A stretch of DNA of 6,089 nt from Lachnospiraceae bacterium. Lineage in GTDB: Bacteria > Bacillota > Clostridia > Lachnospirales > Lachnospiraceae. The notes below the pieces were generated by a model. The model searched no databases. It was given only the letters and a program-made list of their open reading frames with translations, and was not told the DNA's origin. Position 1 is the first letter of the stretch; every line of letters begins with the position of its first letter. Location of the stretch: assembly GCA_024695225.1 (NCBI GenBank), contig JAILIO010000105.1, positions 1-6,089 of the forward strand, read 5' to 3'. Below are positions 1 to 5,860 of this stretch, one piece after another. Made by a program: the position numbers and the translations under genes.

Positions 1-2
1 AT

Positions 3-968
3 ATTATCACCTACGATACAGAGTATTATGATGCAGAGAGTTCTATATACAGCGCTACATCCCTGTCCATGGAAAACGCCTCTTCCAACATATATGGCAG
101 CGGCAAAGGCACGGACAATTATACCGATGTAGGTGTTTACAGAATGACCATCACAGGCACAGGCAATTTCACCGGAACGGTACCCACCCAGTACGAGATC
201 GTTGCAGATGCAAAAAATTTAAAGAAAGTGAGGGTCACAGGTTTCGTTTCAAAGGTCCCGTACAGTTCGGATGACGATGCAATGCTCCAAAATGAGCTTG
301 TTCTGAACGATGGTGAAACCACTCTTGAAGAAGGTAATGCTTATATATTGAAATACTCAAACTCCGACGCTATAGGAAAAGCCACTCTGGAGATCTTCGG
401 TACCGGACAGTACATCGGCCATATCAAGAAGACCTATCAGATAACCGGCACTGCCCTTTCAAAGGCAAAGATCCTGGGCTTGGAAAAGAGCCTTCCCTTC
501 ACAGGAAAGGCTGTAAGCCAGAAAAACATAAGCCTGAGACTCGTAAATAAGGGTCAGAGTGACACAGTGCTTACTTCCGGCAAGGATTACACTGTGAGTT
601 ACAAGAACAACATAAAAGCCGGCACAGCCACAGTGATCTTCACCGGTAAAGGCTATTACTTCGGCACAGTAAAGAAGAGCTTCAAGATCACTCCCATAGA
701 CATTGCTGCGGATTCAAAGAAAAAATATCCAAACGTTGTCGTTTCCACAGAAGACAGTGCAGTCATCCAGAAGGGCGGAGCAAAACCTGCAGTCACTGTG
801 ACATACAGAGGACTCATACTGAAAGAAGGGGTCGATTACAAACTGTCTTACAAGAACAACACGAAACCCGGCACCGCGGATTCAGGTGCCAAAGCTCCAT
901 CAGTCACGGTGAACTTCAAGGGGAATTACAAGGGTACGATCACAAAACAATTCACCGCAGTCAACTGA
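3..968 (+). CDS. C-terminal part of a repetitive surface or secreted protein with tandem Ig-like modules (5' truncated by window edge)
   Basis: The frame is open from base 3 with no stop, so the gene begins outside the window; the ATG at 69 is internal, as coding-like sequence continues upstream of it. The 321 visible residues consist of about four beta-rich modules with a period near 82-90 residues. Each ends in a G-x-[YF]-x-G-[TH] signature (GNFTGT at residues 54-59, GQYIGH 135-140, GYYFGT 217-222, GNYKGT 307-312, counted from the first full codon) followed by K-x-[FY]-x-I-like strands. Modules 3 and 4 share a DYxxSYKNNxKxGTA block. Such modules are common in extracellular proteins of Lachnospiraceae and other Firmicutes, where they act as stalks or adhesive Ig-like domains. 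No LPXTG, SLH or choline-binding motif follows the last module, so any anchor or catalytic domain and the signal peptide lie upstream. The ligand and exact role are unknown. Module 4 has about eight extra residues (DSGAKAPS). Confidence 0.8.
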   Translation: MITYDTEYYDAESSIYSATSLSMENASSNIYGSGKGTDNYTDVGVYRMTITGTGNFTGTVPTQYEIVADAKNLKKVRVTGFVSKVPYSSDDDAMLQNELVLNDGETTLEEGNAYILKYSNSDAIGKATLEIFGTGQYIGHIKKTYQITGTALSKAKILGLEKSLPFTGKAVSQKNISLRLVNKGQSDTVLTSGKDYTVSYKNNIKAGTATVIFTGKGYYFGTVKKSFKITPIDIAADSKKKYPNVVVSTEDSAVIQKGGAKPAVTVTYRGLILKEGVDYKLSYKNNTKPGTADSGAKAPSVTVNFKGNYKGTITKQFTAVN

Positions 969-976
969 TCCATCGG

Positions 977-1014
977 GCGTGCTGTCTCATTTACAATCAG
1001 ACAGCACGCTTTTT
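977..1014 (+). terminator. Rho-independent terminator of the surface-protein gene
   Basis: A perfect 11-bp inverted repeat pairs GCGTGCTGTCT (977-987) with AGACAGCACGC (999-1009) across an 11-base loop and is followed directly by five T residues (1010-1014). It starts eight bases after the stop codon. There is no A tract on the left flank, so it should act only on + strand transcripts. Confidence 0.9.
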
Positions 1015-1097
1015 GATATTGTGCTAAAATGGTCTGCCCTGCTCCACTGATCTCACAGGTAATCAGACAGCACGCTTTTTGATATTGTGGTAAAATG
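995..1097 (+). repeat. 37-bp direct repeat carrying the terminator 3' arm, two copies
   Basis: Bases 995-1031 and 1061-1097 are identical at 36 of 37 positions (C at 1024, G at 1090), 66 bases apart. The unit comprises the 3' arm of the terminator stem, its T run and a following GATATTGTG(C/G)TAAAATG segment. The second copy has no matching 5' arm nearby, so it cannot form the same hairpin. Both copies contain TGnTAAAAT, which resembles an extended -10 element, but no matching -35 box is seen at the proper distance. Confidence 0.85.
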
Positions 1098-1123
1098 TTG
1101 ACAGAAACACAGTTAGATATAAT
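1098..1123 (+). promoter_or_regulatory. Possible promoter for the DegV gene
   Basis: A consensus TTGACA (1098-1103) and a consensus TATAAT (1118-1123) occur upstream of the DegV gene, but with a 14-base spacer that is shorter than the usual 16-18. Either the TATAAT works with a weaker upstream element, or the pairing is fortuitous. A start near 1130 would give a leader of about 120 bases. It lies downstream of the terminator, which fits a new transcription unit. Confidence 0.45.
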
Positions 1124-1125
1124 CT

Positions 1126-1141
1126 GTCATCACATGGTGAC
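1126..1141. promoter_or_regulatory. Imperfect 16-bp dyad over the predicted DegV transcription start
   Basis: GTCATCACATGGTGAC is an inverted repeat with GTCA/TGAC outer arms and further pairing inward (one T-G mismatch). It begins three bases after the TATAAT, where RNA polymerase would start, a typical place for a repressor operator. The evidence is position and symmetry only; it may be chance. Confidence 0.25.
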
Positions 1142-1165
1142 TGCATATCAAACAGCTTGCATATT

Positions 1166-1177
1166 AAATGATCATTT
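1166..1177. repeat. Perfect 12-bp palindrome in the DegV leader
   Basis: AAATGATCATTT is a perfect palindrome without a loop, 71 bases before the DegV start codon. It is too short and AT-rich to be a terminator. It could be a protein-binding site, but a 12-bp AT-rich palindrome can arise by chance. Confidence 0.3.
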
Positions 1178-1248
1178 GAAGTCATCTGAGGCAGTTGCGC
1201 AGTCAAAACCGGATACAGATGAGCCATTTTTCATTTAAGGAAGTCATC

Positions 1249-2184
1249 ATGGTAAAAATATTAGCAGACAGCACATGTGATCTGTCACCGGAACTGATCC
1301 AAAAATACCATATAGAGATCATCCCTCTCTATATCAGACTGGGGGAAAAAGAATACAGAGACGGGATCGACATTAAGCCCCCCGAACTCTACAAATGGTC
1401 CGACGAACATGGTGAAACTCCCAAGACTGCCGCTCCCGGGATTGAAGACATCGAAAACCACCTGAAAAAAATGGAGGCAGAAGGGACTGATGAGAACGAA
1501 AAAGACAGCGATGGCTCCGGTGGCAATGGCTTTGATGGCTCCGGCAGCGAAAGCACAGACAGCGTCAATCCCGATGAATATGTGATATTCACGATCTCAT
1601 CTTCCATGTCCGCCTCATTCAACAACTGCAGGCTTGCTGCAGAAGACATGGAAATAAACGATCGGGTTTTCATCATAGATTCAGAGAATCTCTCCACAGG
1701 CATAGGGCTCCAGATACTCAGAGCCGTGGACATGGCGGCTGCAGGAAAGACAGGGGCCGAAATCGCAACAGAAATGGAACAGATACGAGGTAAAGTCAGG
1801 GCGAGCTTTGTGGTCGATACGCTCACTTATTTACACAGGGGCGGAAGATGTTCAGGGCTGGCTGCACTTCTGGGCTCCGCCCTAAGACTCCACCCCAGGA
1901 TAGCCGTTGTGAACGGCGCCATGCGTCCGGAAAAGAAATACCGCGGAAAAGATGTCAGATATGTGATGGATTACGTCAGGGATATGGAGAAGGATCTGCT
2001 GAACGCCTGCAATGACCGGGTCTTTATTACCCATTCCGGTTGCAGCAGGGAGATCGTGGACTCAGTCAGGGCCTATCTCGAGAGCCTGAACCACTTTGAC
2101 GAGATACTGGAAACAAGGGCCGGAAGCGTCATTTCCTCACACTGCGGGCCGGGGACCCTGGGGGTGCTGTTCATCGCAGACTGA
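1249..2184 (+). CDS. DegV family fatty-acid-binding protein with a low-complexity insertion
   Basis: This is a 311-residue DegV protein (family usual length about 280). Known members such as FakB bind a fatty acid and present it to the kinase FakA for incorporation into phospholipid; they are cytosolic. Visible landmarks are MVKILADSTCDLS at the N-terminus, PLYIRLGEKEYRDGIDI (26-42), PKTAAP (58-63), FTISSSMSASF (114-124), VIDS-type FIIDSENLSTGIG (141-153), DTLTYLHRGGR (190-200), SGLAALLGS (202-210), and the C-terminal SSHCGPGTLGV (296-306). The likely head-group contacts (Thr60, a Ser in 117-119, His298) are present. The start is the ATG at 1249, because AAGGAAG (1237-1243) sits five bases ahead; an earlier in-frame ATG at 1195 lacks such a site and would add 18 residues not seen in the family. 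Residues about 78-107 are an acidic Gly/Ser/Asp-rich insertion. No fakA-like gene is in the window. Confidence 0.95.
   Translation: MVKILADSTCDLSPELIQKYHIEIIPLYIRLGEKEYRDGIDIKPPELYKWSDEHGETPKTAAPGIEDIENHLKKMEAEGTDENEKDSDGSGGNGFDGSGSESTDSVNPDEYVIFTISSSMSASFNNCRLAAEDMEINDRVFIIDSENLSTGIGLQILRAVDMAAAGKTGAEIATEMEQIRGKVRASFVVDTLTYLHRGGRCSGLAALLGSALRLHPRIAVVNGAMRPEKKYRGKDVRYVMDYVRDMEKDLLNACNDRVFITHSGCSREIVDSVRAYLESLNHFDEILETRAGSVISSHCGPGTLGVLFIAD
1480..1569 (+). repeat. Low-complexity insertion inside the DegV coding region, with an internal 24-base repeat
   Basis: These 30 codons encode mainly Gly, Ser, Asp, Glu and Asn and separate the helix after PGIEDI from the FTISSS strand, where DegV proteins normally have a short loop. 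GATGGCTCCGG occurs twice (1510-1520 and 1534-1544), 24 bases or eight codons apart, encoding two DGSG motifs. The reading frame is kept. Confidence 0.75.
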
Positions 2185-2205
2185 GAGAGAAGAGGTTTGA
2201 TCGCT

Positions 2206-4830
2206 TCATTCCTTTATATTCTTCACCATAGTCAGGATGTTTTTGCCATCCTTTCTCTCATATTCCATGCTGTCCACACGCGTACCGGAAATAAAAATTC
2301 CCAGGCCTTTATTTGCAAGTTCTTCTATCCTCTTTTCCTTTGCGGCCTGATCTGCGGAGATCTTATCGTCTGAAGATCCCACTCCTGCTCCCGCCTCTGT
2401 ACTTCCTGATGTTCCATTTAAGCCTGATGCATCTGCGTTTCCGGTTGCTCCCGCTACTGCTGATGCATCTGCGCTTCCGGTTGTTCCCGCTACTGCTGAT
2501 ACATCTGAACTTCCGGCGGATCCGGAGTCTGACTCGTTGTCGTCCAGGGCGTAGTGCCTGACAACTTCCGTGGGATCAAAGGGAATGCCGCTATCCACCA
2601 GCCGTATGATGAGATCTCCCGTTTCGACATCCAGGATCCCCTCTACTTCAACCTCCCCGGGCTCACCTGCCGGATAGGCGTAATTGTCTATATTTCCCAG
2701 CATTTCATCGATGACTATATTTACAACAGCCTGAAGCTTTTTATCGGGATGAAGGGGTTCCATGAGCGCCGCCATCATATCCACGGCGACCTGTATATTG
2801 TCATAGCCTGATGTAAATGACTGCCTTATGCTGCGGATCTTCCCTTTGCCGGAATCAACCTCGGTTATCTCAAAATTGCGCATCACAGAAGACGTGCTTT
2901 CGCCTGTTGCCCCTGCATTCATTGAAGGATCCGGAGATGAAGTATCTGTGCCGGAAATGCCGTCTGATACGCCTGCTGCAGTTTCATCACTTCCTGCTGT
3001 GCGGATGCCTCCCACTGTGCTTCCCTGCATTTCATCAGGGGTTGTAGAAATACCGGCGCTCCCTTCAAGGCTGCCTTCCGCCAGTCCATCTGCTCTTCCG
3101 GAAATAAGGGCGCTGCCTCCTATTCCATCTGCTCTTCCGGAAATAAGGGCACTGTCTGCAAGACCGTCTCCCTGCGTTCCGTCTGTATTATCCCTTTCCG
3201 GCCTTCTGTAGCAGAAGGTCATCATAGTGATATCGTCGAACTGCTCCGCTTCACCCACGAAAGAAACGACATCAGCCTTTACTCTCTCAAGGATGATCTT
3301 GGGCACTATAGACCCGGAATGATTCAGGGCCTCCACAAGCCTGTCGGTCTCGAACATCTCGTTGTCCACGCGCTGGGCTTCGGTCACACCGTCTGTATAT
3401 TCAAAGATCATATCTCCGGGAGACAGGGTGATGCTCTCATTTCTGTATTTTAGGCCTTCCATGGTTCCCAGAGGCATGCCTGCCCTGCTATCCTTAAGTT
3501 CCCAGACTCCGTTGTGGCGGATGATGGGCCTCTCATGACCGGCCAGTGCGTATGTGAGTTCACCGGTTGCAATGTTCACTATTCCCAGCCACACAGTCAC
3601 GAACATATTTTCCATGTTGTTTTCGCACAGCTGCTCGTTTGATTTTTCCAGGATTTCCGCAGGGCTTTTTGAGAATCCCGCCTGGTTTTTTATGACGGTC
3701 TTGGAGATCATCATGAACAGCGCAGCGGGAATCCCCTTGCCGGATACATCCGCCACAACCATGGCCACATTTTTCTCATCCAGCATGAACAGATCGTAGA
3801 AATCACCGCCGATCTCCTTTGCAGGCTGCATGGTGGCGTAAACTTCAAAATCATTGTGATTTGGAAATACCGGAAAAATGTCGGGCATTGCATGGGTCTG
3901 GATATTATTTGCAAGCTCAAATTCCGTTGTGATCCGCTGTTTCTCCGCCGTTGCAACGGTCAGGCGGTCCATGTATGTGACGGTTTCCTTCTCCATCTGA
4001 TCGATGGAATCAGCCAGGAACTGAAGCTCCGTGATGGAACTCAGATGGCTCAGTCTGCTCTCGTAGGAGAGGTCGTTTTCCCTCGCAAAACGGCCGGTCT
4101 CTTCAACCATGTATCTGATGGGCTTTACAAATACGCGGGTCAGCAGCACCAGAGCCATCACCACGCACACGCAGATCAGGATCAGGGTCGCGATGGCGAT
4201 GGCCCTCAGATACGCTCTGCGCCCGTGATCCAACTCCTCCATGGGCCGCTGCACACACATGATGCCCTTCACCTGCCCGTCGGAACCGTTTATGGGCACC
4301 ATGGAAGTGATGTGGGGAACCTTTCCATTCAGATCATCCTGTCTGACCACCGTTGCCTGTGTCAGTCCCTCTTCATAGATCTGCCTGTATTTCTCCCTGT
4401 ACTCATCGTTTGTGGTATACCTCTCATAGCCGAGTTCCCAGGGAGTGTAACCGCTGCCCTCTTCCACAGAATTGAAAACCGACTTGAAGCTGCCGTAGTC
4501 CGTTGTGTCCACCGCTATAGCGTAAATAAGGGTTACGTGCTGTTTCTCAAGCAATGTATCCAGATAATTCTTTGTCTGATAGTATTCGTCATCAGGTCCC
4601 TTTTCCAGATACTCTTCTATCCTGTCTCCGTTTACCAGGGAAACCGCGGTCTCCCCGGTGCGGAAAGCGGAATCATTGTACTGCCGGGTCAGGGATTCCG
4701 TGAAGCGCCAATATCCTATAAAAGAAGATATCAATCCAAACACTGCAAGGATCACCAGGATATTCCAGGCGATCCTCAGTGTGAGACTTGAAACCATTTT
4801 TTTAAATGAAACTTTCCCAGGACTGCTCAT
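2206..4830 (-). CDS. Membrane sensor protein with HAMP, SpoIIE-type PP2C phosphatase and C-terminal RsbW-like ATPase domain
   Basis: This 874-residue protein has, in order: a short basic N-terminus; membrane segment about 22-42; a roughly 160-residue extracytoplasmic domain, Cache-like in appearance; membrane segment about 208-231; HAMP about 232-286; a coiled coil leading to ELANNIQTHAMP; a PP2C/SpoIIE domain about 322-541; a low-complexity linker about 542-650; and a GHKL ATPase domain about 651-874. PP2C metal ligands are visible in GGDFYD (341-346), ADVSGKG (360-366), YTDGVTEA (478-485) and FDDITMM (531-537). The ATPase has an N box (IDEMLGNIDNYAY, 707-719, with Glu709 and Asn713), a G1 box (VDSGIPFDP, 745-753) and a G2 box (KGLGIF, 841-846). 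In relatives such as RsbU/SpoIIE the PP2C domain dephosphorylates a STAS anti-anti-sigma factor, and RsbW-type ATPases phosphorylate it; having both in one chain suggests a self-contained switch, which is inference. About 65 Ala/Gly/Ser-rich residues split the ATP lid. It converges on DegV with a 21-base gap. Confidence 0.95.
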   Translation of the reverse strand: MSSPGKVSFKKMVSSLTLRIAWNILVILAVFGLISSFIGYWRFTESLTRQYNDSAFRTGETAVSLVNGDRIEEYLEKGPDDEYYQTKNYLDTLLEKQHVTLIYAIAVDTTDYGSFKSVFNSVEEGSGYTPWELGYERYTTNDEYREKYRQIYEEGLTQATVVRQDDLNGKVPHITSMVPINGSDGQVKGIMCVQRPMEELDHGRRAYLRAIAIATLILICVCVVMALVLLTRVFVKPIRYMVEETGRFARENDLSYESRLSHLSSITELQFLADSIDQMEKETVTYMDRLTVATAEKQRITTEFELANNIQTHAMPDIFPVFPNHNDFEVYATMQPAKEIGGDFYDLFMLDEKNVAMVVADVSGKGIPAALFMMISKTVIKNQAGFSKSPAEILEKSNEQLCENNMENMFVTVWLGIVNIATGELTYALAGHERPIIRHNGVWELKDSRAGMPLGTMEGLKYRNESITLSPGDMIFEYTDGVTEAQRVDNEMFETDRLVEALNHSGSIVPKIILERVKADVVSFVGEAEQFDDITMMTFCYRRPERDNTDGTQGDGLADSALISGRADGIGGSALISGRADGLAEGSLEGSAGISTTPDEMQGSTVGGIRTAGSDETAAGVSDGISGTDTSSPDPSMNAGATGESTSSVMRNFEITEVDSGKGKIRSIRQSFTSGYDNIQVAVDMMAALMEPLHPDKKLQAVVNIVIDEMLGNIDNYAYPAGEPGEVEVEGILDVETGDLIIRLVDSGIPFDPTEVVRHYALDDNESDSGSAGSSDVSAVAGTTGSADASAVAGATGNADASGLNGTSGSTEAGAGVGSSDDKISADQAAKEKRIEELANKGLGIFISGTRVDSMEYERKDGKNILTMVKNIKE
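2424..2517 (-). repeat. 36-bp in-frame tandem repeat, about 2.6 copies, in the ATP-lid insertion
   Basis: Units begin at 2424, 2460 and 2496 on the + strand. The first two match at 34 of 36 bases; the third is partial and diverged. The period is 12 codons and encodes a G-[SN]-ADAS-plus-AVAG-type repeat rich in Ala, Gly, Ser and Asp. The repeat lies inside the 195-base insertion (2347-2541) between the G1 and G2 ATP-binding motifs. Confidence 0.85.
3085..3154 (-). repeat. 39-bp-period direct repeat in the interdomain linker
   Basis: Bases 3085-3111 recur without mismatch at 3124-3150, and the identity continues past one mismatch for a few more bases. The period is 13 codons and encodes two copies of SALISGRADG (residues 560-569 and 573-582). 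It is part of the low-complexity linker (2887-3201) that joins the PP2C and ATPase domains. Confidence 0.88.
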
Positions 4831-4840
4831 CATGTTCTCC
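4828..4840 (-). promoter_or_regulatory. Ribosome binding site deciding the PP2C/ATPase start
   Basis: Read on the minus strand this is GGAGAACATGATG. GGAG (4837-4840) is three bases from the first ATG (4833) and six from the second (4830). The second spacing is nearer optimal, so 4830 was chosen; 4833 is nearly as possible and adds one residue. An in-frame TTG at 4842 overlaps the GGAG itself and is unlikely to be used. Confidence 0.7.
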
Positions 4841-4962
4841 AAAATAAACCGTTCTTGTGCTTGTGTGTATATGTAATTGTGACCTGCTCATTTTTCCGGG
4901 TTTCCGGTCCGGGGGCTCTTACTCTTTGTATTTCATGAGCCCATGGGCCATATTACGTCTGA
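4831..4962. other. Intergenic region between the HAD and PP2C/ATPase genes
   Basis: This 132-base gap separates two co-directional minus-strand genes. It holds the ribosome binding site of the PP2C/ATPase gene, a short palindrome GCCCATGGGC (4939-4948) and a 6-bp inverted repeat (GGGCTC 4913-4918 with GAGCCC 4937-4942). No T-rich terminator on the minus strand and no convincing promoter was found, so whether the two genes share a transcript is open. Confidence 0.5.
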
Positions 4963-5625
4963 TCAGGGTATAAAAGACAGTATCTCCGCAGGGGTCCCGG
5001 CGATGTATGTCGCCCCGGCCTCCTTGAGTTCATCCAGAGTGCCGTACCCGTAGGTCACGCCGATGGAATCGACGCCGTTCTCATTTGCGCCCTCAATGTC
5101 ATAAAATCTGTCGCCGATCATGAGGCACTCGGCCGGATCTACGGTTCTGGACATGTCCCTGCCGTCGGCCTCAAGTATCGCCAGCCGCACAAGCTCTGCC
5201 TTGGAGGTGTCCTTGTTGTGCAGGTCAGGGCCGATCACCCCTTCGAAGTACCCCGTAAGGCCGAAATGCTCAACGATCCTATCCGAGAAAAATGGCGGCT
5301 TTGAGGTCACGACAAACAGTTTCTTTCCGCGGAAGTTCAGTTCCCTGATCACATCCAGTATGCCGTCATACAGAGGAGCATTGTACATTTCGCCCTCATT
5401 GTAATGCTCGCGGTAATGGGCCGTGGCCTTTTCGGCATCCTTTTCCGACATCCCGTAAAAGTCCATAAAAGCCTGCACAAGAGGAGGCCCGATGAAGCGC
5501 CTTACACTTTCCCTGTCTTCTTCATCTATGCCCATCCTGCCGAGAGCGTAAATCACTGAATTTATTATTCCTGCATCGGACTGTGTGATGGTGCCGTCCA
5601 GATCAAAGAAAATATAATTGTACAA
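4963..5625 (-). CDS. HAD-superfamily phosphatase, phosphoglycolate phosphatase-like
   Basis: This 220-residue protein is a full-length HAD hydrolase with a C1 helical cap, expected to be cytosolic and Mg2+-dependent. Motif I is FDLDGT (7-12, nucleophile Asp8 and acid/base Asp10); the cap region carries FIGPPLV (44-50); motif II is VVTSKP (105-110); motif III is the Lys of TSKAEL (Lys142); motif IV is IGDRFYDIEGA (170-180, Asp172 and Asp176). The pattern fits the Gph/PpaX group, which hydrolyses small phosphomonoesters; the substrate (phosphoglycolate, pyrophosphate or a nucleotide) cannot be told from sequence. The chosen start is a TTG at 5625, seven bases after GGAG, giving MYNYIFFDLDGT, the normal family N-terminus. 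A GTG at 5655 would add ten residues encoded by the Shine-Dalgarno and leader repeat and is less likely. The PP2C/ATPase gene follows 132 bases downstream on the same strand. Confidence 0.93.
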   Translation of the reverse strand: MYNYIFFDLDGTITQSDAGIINSVIYALGRMGIDEEDRESVRRFIGPPLVQAFMDFYGMSEKDAEKATAHYREHYNEGEMYNAPLYDGILDVIRELNFRGKKLFVVTSKPPFFSDRIVEHFGLTGYFEGVIGPDLHNKDTSKAELVRLAILEADGRDMSRTVDPAECLMIGDRFYDIEGANENGVDSIGVTYGYGTLDELKEAGATYIAGTPAEILSFIP

Positions 5626-5632
5626 TACCTGA

Positions 5633-5640
5633 CTCCCCCC
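5633..5640 (-). promoter_or_regulatory. Strong Shine-Dalgarno for the HAD gene, deciding a TTG start
   Basis: Minus strand GGGGGGAG, with the GGAG core (5633-5636) seven bases before TTG at 5625. It lies right after the last unit of the 35-base leader array. No ATG is available at this N-terminus. Confidence 0.75.
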
Positions 5641-5742
5641 GGTTACAGAAACCACTTAGTGTCTGACCAGGCATCCCGTTCCTCAGCCACTTGCTGTGTG
5701 ATACGGCATCCCGTTCTTAAGCCACCTGCTGCCCGACACGGC
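5638..5742 (-). repeat. Three-unit 35-base tandem array in the HAD gene leader
   Basis: Read on the minus strand, units start with GCC at 5742, 5707 and 5672. The first two match at about 28 of 35 bases; the third is more diverged but keeps GCC, TCA, ACA and AAGTGG at the same offsets. The period is not a multiple of three, so the array is not coding. Each unit has inverted ends: CCGT with ACGG in units 1 and 2, CCTGGT with ACCGGG (one G-U pair) in unit 3. The third unit's 3' arm abuts the Shine-Dalgarno sequence. Confidence 0.65.
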
Positions 5743-5782
5743 ATCCTTTTCCGGCATTTCAACCATCTTTATCTGTCACTGC

Positions 5783-5842
5783 CATATACACTATAACATA
5801 AATCAGGACATTTTAGCCTTTTTTCTTCTCTTTTTCTCAGGT
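5783..5842 (-). promoter_or_regulatory. Possible extended -10 promoter for the HAD gene
   Basis: On the minus strand TGTTATAGT ends at 5790 (TATAGT at 5790-5795), one base off the extended -10 consensus TGnTATAAT. There is no good -35 box, but an A-rich tract (complement of 5815-5839) sits where an UP element would be. A start near 5783 would give a leader of about 158 bases containing the 35-base array. Confidence 0.4.
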
Positions 5843-5860
5843 GACTTATCCGCGAAACTG

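Noticed and set aside
1195..1248. Upstream ATG start of DegV
   Set aside because: It lacks a ribosome binding site, while ATG 1249 has AAGGAAG at good spacing and matches the family N-terminus.
1389..1826. A 145-codon open frame on the - strand inside degV
   Set aside because: It is antisense to a clear DegV gene; the Ser/Pro-rich product mirrors the Gly/Ser insertion and shows no domain.
2828..3211. A 127-codon + strand frame with Ala/Leu/Pro/Ser repeats opposite the linker
   Set aside because: Its repeats are just the reverse-complement reading of the linker duplications; no ribosome binding site or family supports it.
3856..4791. A 311-codon open frame on the + strand opposite the sensor half of the PP2C/ATPase gene
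   Set aside because: It is antisense to a well-supported gene with intact HAMP and PP2C motifs, its product resembles no family, and it has Cys/His/Leu-rich composition typical of a shadow frame.
4913..4948. Possible terminator between the HAD and PP2C/ATPase genes (GGGCTC/GAGCCC and GCCCATGGGC)
   Set aside because: The 6-bp stem has an 18-base loop and no T run on the minus strand; the palindrome has no loop.
5626..5655. GTG start for the HAD protein adding ten residues
   Set aside because: Those codons cover the Shine-Dalgarno and the third leader repeat, and the HAD family normally starts a few residues before the DxD motif.
5818..5839. T-rich stretch as a terminator
   Set aside because: It is T-rich on the + strand only, has no stem in front of it, and no + strand gene precedes it.
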